Below, one piece after another: positions 5,645-7,698 of a stretch of 7,698 nucleotides of DNA. How positions within the stretch are numbered: the first letter of the stretch is position 1; each line of letters starts with the position of its first letter. The translations under genes and the position numbers were made by a program. Source of the DNA: CAZIRO01 sp964541595 (GTDB taxonomy: Bacteria > Acidobacteriota > HRBIN11); assembly GCA_964541595.1 (NCBI GenBank), contig CAZIRO010000136.1:1-7698 (forward strand). Direction: 5' to 3'. The notes beneath the pieces are model-generated. The model saw only the letters and a program-made list of their open reading frames with translations. It searched no databases and was not told the origin of the DNA.

Positions 5645-5673
5645 ATTTTAAGCAATCCACTACAGTCGTGCAA
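5645..5673 (-). promoter_or_regulatory. Sigma70-type promoter for rpmJ-rpsM-rpsK-rpsD-rpoA-rplQ
   Basis: On the minus strand, TTGCAC (5668-5673) and TAAAAT (5645-5650) are separated by exactly 17 bases, a good match to the TTGACA-17-TATAAT consensus in otherwise GC-rich sequence. Transcription would start near 5638, about 40 nt before the rpmJ start codon. The position separates infA from the S13/S11/S4/alpha block. Confidence 0.65.
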
Positions 5674-5686
5674 TCCCCTCCCCTTT

Positions 5687-5700
5687 TCCTGAAATCAGGA
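5687..5700. repeat. Small inverted repeat upstream of the promoter
   Basis: TCCTGA and TCAGGA are separated by two bases, just upstream (minus-strand sense) of the -35 box. It could be an operator-like dyad or simply part of the degenerate CCTGA repeats in this spacer. Confidence 0.35.
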
Positions 5701-5861
5701 CAGGAAATGGGACACTGAACGGGCATGTCGCCAGCGGTATATCGATTCCGCTACGCATGTCATTCCCCGATCCCTGACGCCTGGAATCTGACACCTGAGA
5801 CCTGCCCTCCGGTCCCTGACCGCGGGCGCGCGTGCAGGGCATCCCATGTCCCATTTCCTGT
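5700..5861. repeat. 15-bp perfect inverted repeat pair in the infA-rpmJ spacer
   Basis: ACAGGAAATGGGACA at 5700-5714 is the exact reverse complement of TGTCCCATTTCCTGT at 5847-5861, with 132 bases between. A related unit, CCGTTTCCTG, occurs at 5893-5902 and CCATTTCCC at 5879-5887, so the arms belong to a small degenerate repeat family. There is no transposase, and the interior is CCTGA-rich non-coding sequence. Confidence 0.75.
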
Positions 5862-5923
5862 TCCGATCTCAGCCCCTTCCATTTCCCCCGGGCCGTTTCC
5901 TGCTCCAACGCGGGTCGATGCGT

Positions 5924-6145
5924 CTATTTATATCGATACACGATCCGACCCCGTGTGAGATCGTACGGGGAGAGTTCCACTTTTACGCGATCACCGGGCA
6001 CGATTTGAATAAAATGTTTGCGCATGCGCCCGGAGATATGGGCCAGGACCACGAGATCCTGCCCCTCGATTTTGACCCGAAACATCGCGTTCGGCAGGCT
6101 TTCGATCACCACGCCTTCGACTTCAATGGCGTCTTCTTTCGTCAT
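5924..6145 (-). CDS. infA: Translation initiation factor IF-1
   Basis: This 73-residue protein is a complete IF-1, a single OB-fold that binds the ribosomal A site during initiation together with IF2 and IF3. MTKEDAIEVEGVVIESLPNAMFRV, then VLAHISGRMRKHFIQIVPGDRVKVELSPYDLTRGRIVYRYK, follow the family consensus from end to end; usual length is about 72. The start ATG 6145 is chosen because it gives the canonical MxKEDAIEVEG start and is preceded by GAGGAGG four bases upstream; the frame is open further upstream but without family similarity. It lies 68 bases after map in the usual map-infA order and ends before a 325-bp spacer. IF1 is therefore probably transcribed with adk and map rather than only with rpmJ. 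Confidence 0.97.
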   Translation of the reverse strand: MTKEDAIEVEGVVIESLPNAMFRVKIEGQDLVVLAHISGRMRKHFIQIVPGDRVKVELSPYDLTRGRIVYRYK

Positions 6146-6213
6146 ACGCCCTCCTCGGTGGAGTATGACATGCAAACAGGGACGCGATCTTTTATCCAAC
6201 CGCGTTTCGGGCG

Positions 6214-7008
6214 TTATGCGTTTTCCGGATCATCGGGTTCCGGGTGCGTCAGGATCCAGGGCCCCCGTTCGGTAATCGCGATCGTATGTTCGAAATGCGC
6301 GGCGTACTGACGGTCCTTTGTCACCACGGTCCACCCGTCCGGCAGCACTTCCGTTTCGGAGGAACCCAGCACCACCATGGGTTCGATGGCGATCACCAGA
6401 CCGGGTCGTAACCGGATTCCCCGATTCGCCGGGCCGTAGTTCGGCACGACGGGATCCTCGTGCAGTTGCCGGCCGACACCGTGTCCTACGTATTCCCGAA
6501 CCACCCGCAACCCGTTGACCCGTTCCACCCAATCCTCGATCGCAGCACCGATGGCACCGATATGATGGCCGACCCGCGCCTGTTCGATACCGCGATAGAG
6601 CGCTGTGCGGGTAACTTCAATGAGGCGTCGATGTTCCGGCGCGATCTCACCCACCGGGAAGGTGGCCGCACAGTCGCCCACAAACCCGTTCAACCGTACG
6701 CCCACGTCGATGCTGACGATATCCCCCGCACGCAACCGCCGTTTCCGGTTGGGAAGTCCATGCACCACTTCTTCATTGATCGACACGCAGATGTGTCCCG
6801 GAAAGGGTGTTGGTGCAAAACCGGGATGATACCCCTTGAACACCGTGCCCGCGCGATGCGATGTGATGAATTCGTGAGCGAACTCGTCGAGTTCGTATAC
6901 CGGAACCCCCGGCGCGATCAGCTCCCCCAGCGCCCGTAACAGCTGACCGGTCAGCAGTCCGGCCTGGCGCATTTTCCGCAGTTCTTCCGCACTTTTTAAG
7001 GTGATCAT
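6214..7008 (-). CDS. map: Methionine aminopeptidase, type I
   Basis: This 264-residue enzyme removes the initiator methionine from new proteins in the cytoplasm. All five dinuclear-metal ligands of the family are present: D101 (SIDVGV), D112 (GDCAAT), H176 (YVGHGVG), E209 (AIEPM) and E240 (HFEHT), together with catalytic H83 (VVHGLPN) and H183. Length fits type Ia enzymes without an N-terminal zinc finger. The start ATG 7008 gives the canonical MITLKSAEELRKMRQAG and has GGAG a short four bases upstream. The frame stays open to 7128, with in-frame ATGs at 7047, 7068, 7074 and 7128, so an extension of up to 40 residues cannot be excluded, but it has no family similarity. The gene lies between adk and infA as in most spc operons. 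Confidence 0.95.
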   Translation of the reverse strand: MITLKSAEELRKMRQAGLLTGQLLRALGELIAPGVPVYELDEFAHEFITSHRAGTVFKGYHPGFAPTPFPGHICVSINEEVVHGLPNRKRRLRAGDIVSIDVGVRLNGFVGDCAATFPVGEIAPEHRRLIEVTRTALYRGIEQARVGHHIGAIGAAIEDWVERVNGLRVVREYVGHGVGRQLHEDPVVPNYGPANRGIRLRPGLVIAIEPMVVLGSSETEVLPDGWTVVTKDRQYAAHFEHTIAITERGPWILTHPEPDDPENA

Positions 7009-7170
7009 ACTGCTCCGCCGCGAAAATAACCGACGGCTTAACCCCATGATCAGCGTATTCGGATCCATGTCCATCCGTCGTTGCGTTGAATGTCGTTGCA
7101 ATGGATACGGAATGCTATCCGGACGCATGGCGCACGGTGAAAAGCGGGAGCGGCGCGGAACCCGAACGAA
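7009..7170 (-). other. Long adk-map spacer
   Basis: This 162-bp gap is longer than usual for these neighbours. It contains a weak 5-bp dyad (GGATA 7103-7107 with TATCC 7116-7120) and an 8-base direct repeat GTCGTTGC (7077-7084 and 7092-7099). I see no convincing promoter or terminator. Part of it may be an N-terminal extension of map. Confidence 0.4.
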
Positions 7171-7698
7171 TCAGGTGGACCACGACGATTTCGACCGGGT
7201 CAACCACAGGCGCACGTACCGCGCAATGCACGTGAAAACGGCGTCTTCACTCTGATCCGCGTGCACCGTCACCAGTCGCTGTCGATCGCGGTAGAACGCG
7301 AGTAAGGGTTCGGTCTGCTGATGATAAACGTGCAGACGCTCACGGATGACTTCTGGATGGTCGTCTTTCCGCTGCACCAACGGTGTACGGCATACCTCGC
7401 ACTGGTCGCCCAGTGTGGACGGACGACTGATCAAATTATACACCCGTTCACATTTCGGACAAATCCGACGTGCGGATAAACGCGCCTGCACCACCGTTTC
7501 CGGAACGTCCAGGTAGATCGCCCAGCAGCGTTCGCGTTCCCCCCATTTCTGCAAGTAGCCATCCAGCAATTCTGCCTGCGCCACATTGCGGGGGAATCCA
7601 TCGAGGATCACGCCCGGTGTCTGCCCGCGGGCGGTGTCCAGATAGTGTTGCACGACTTCAAAAACCGTGGCATCGTCGACGAGTTGTCCGGCGTCCAG
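7171..7698 (-). CDS. adk: Adenylate kinase, zinc-LID type, 5' partial
   Basis: Adenylate kinase interconverts ATP + AMP and two ADP in the cytoplasm. The last 175 codons are present; roughly the first 40-45 residues with the P-loop lie beyond the window edge. Counting from the edge, LDAGQLVDDATV matches the family's SGELVPDEV region, GVILDGFPRNVAQAE at 29-43 is the AMP-binding signature, and RLSARR at 73-78 carries LID arginines. C80, C83, C100 and C103 (C-X2-C-X16-C-X2-C) form a structural zinc site in the LID, as in many Gram-positive and thermophilic enzymes. QRKDDHPEVIRERL follows, with conserved arginines. The tail after ARYV is slightly longer than usual and basic. Its place before map is the standard secY-adk-map order; secY would be expected just outside the window. 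Confidence 0.96.
   Translation of the reverse strand: MDAGQLVDDATVFEVVQHYLDTARGQTPGVILDGFPRNVAQAELLDGYLQKWGERERCWAIYLDVPETVVQARLSARRICPKCERVYNLISRPSTLGDQCEVCRTPLVQRKDDHPEVIRERLHVYHQQTEPLLAFYRDRQRLVTVHADQSEDAVFTCIARYVRLWLTRSKSSWST

Larger units (their letters stand above)
5599..5923. other. 325-bp non-coding spacer between infA and rpmJ
   Basis: I see no credible gene here. The rpmJ-proximal end holds the promoter and a short leader. The rest is low-complexity, repeat-like DNA: four CCTGA units (5689-5693, 5773-5777, 5794-5798, 5815-5819), degenerate CCATTTCCTG units, a long inverted repeat, and a small hairpin (AGCGG 5733-5737 with CCGCT 5748-5752) flanked by two GCATGTC direct repeats (5723-5729 and 5755-5761). 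An open frame on the minus strand (5660-5908) is built from these repeats and runs into the promoter. No T-run terminator for infA is evident. Confidence 0.75.

Noticed and set aside
5723..5761. GCATGTC repeats as a target-site duplication of a miniature element
   Set aside because: The core is only 25 bp with a 5-bp stem, too small to claim a mobile element; kept only as part of the repeat-cluster finding.
5660..5908. 82-codon minus-strand open frame in the infA-rpmJ spacer
   Set aside because: It uses a TTG start, is built from the degenerate repeats, runs through the rpmJ promoter and shows no family resemblance.
1..7698. CRISPR arrays, tRNA/rRNA genes, insertion sequences or phage genes
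   Set aside because: No regularly spaced direct repeats, tRNA cloverleaf, rRNA sequence, transposase or phage protein was recognisable on either strand.

Overview
This window is a piece of a bacterial chromosome with moderately high GC and strongly GC-biased third codon positions. About three quarters of it, on the minus strand, is the end of the S10-spc-alpha ribosomal supercluster in its standard order: adk (5' end outside the window), map, infA, rpmJ, rpsM, rpsK, rpsD, rpoA, rplQ. S4 is the cysteine-rich, zinc-binding form, L36 is the CxxC...C...H form and adenylate kinase has a four-cysteine LID. The protein sequences look like those of deep-branching or thermophile-rich groups (Chloroflexota or Bipolaricaulota would be reasonable guesses), but I cannot fix the phylum from sequence reading alone. 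A run of 10 Ns inside rpsD shows this is a draft or metagenomic assembly.

Layout, left to right. 3-1583 (+): a tightly packed three-gene cassette of a small two-helix membrane protein (5' truncated), a YbjQ/UPF0145 protein joined to it by an ATGA stop/start overlap, and a CPBP (Abi/CAAX-like) intramembrane protease. 1540-2313 (-): a ZIP-family metal transporter that converges on the protease gene and overlaps it by 44 bp. 2389-5598 (-): rplQ, rpoA, rpsD, rpsK, rpsM, rpmJ. 5599-5923: a 325-bp non-coding spacer with a good sigma70-type promoter close to rpmJ and degenerate repeats further upstream. 5924-7698 (-): infA, map, adk.

The minus-strand genes supply translation and transcription parts: S13, S11, S4, L36 and L17 for the ribosome, IF1 for initiation, methionine aminopeptidase for nascent-chain processing, the RNA polymerase alpha subunit, and adenylate kinase. 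The promoter before rpmJ suggests that rpmJ to rplQ can be transcribed as a unit separately from adk-map-infA. No terminator is visible after rplQ, so the ZIP gene may be read through.

The most interesting non-coding signal is around rpsD. The other spacers from rpmJ to rplQ are 5-16 nt, but the two flanking rpsD are 78 and 157 nt, and both are filled with inverted repeats that would fold in the transcript. S4 is a known autoregulator of its operon in other bacteria, so these spacers are candidates for S4-responsive or processing elements. Apart from that, the window is mostly ordinary housekeeping sequence, and I see no mobile element, CRISPR array, tRNA or rRNA.
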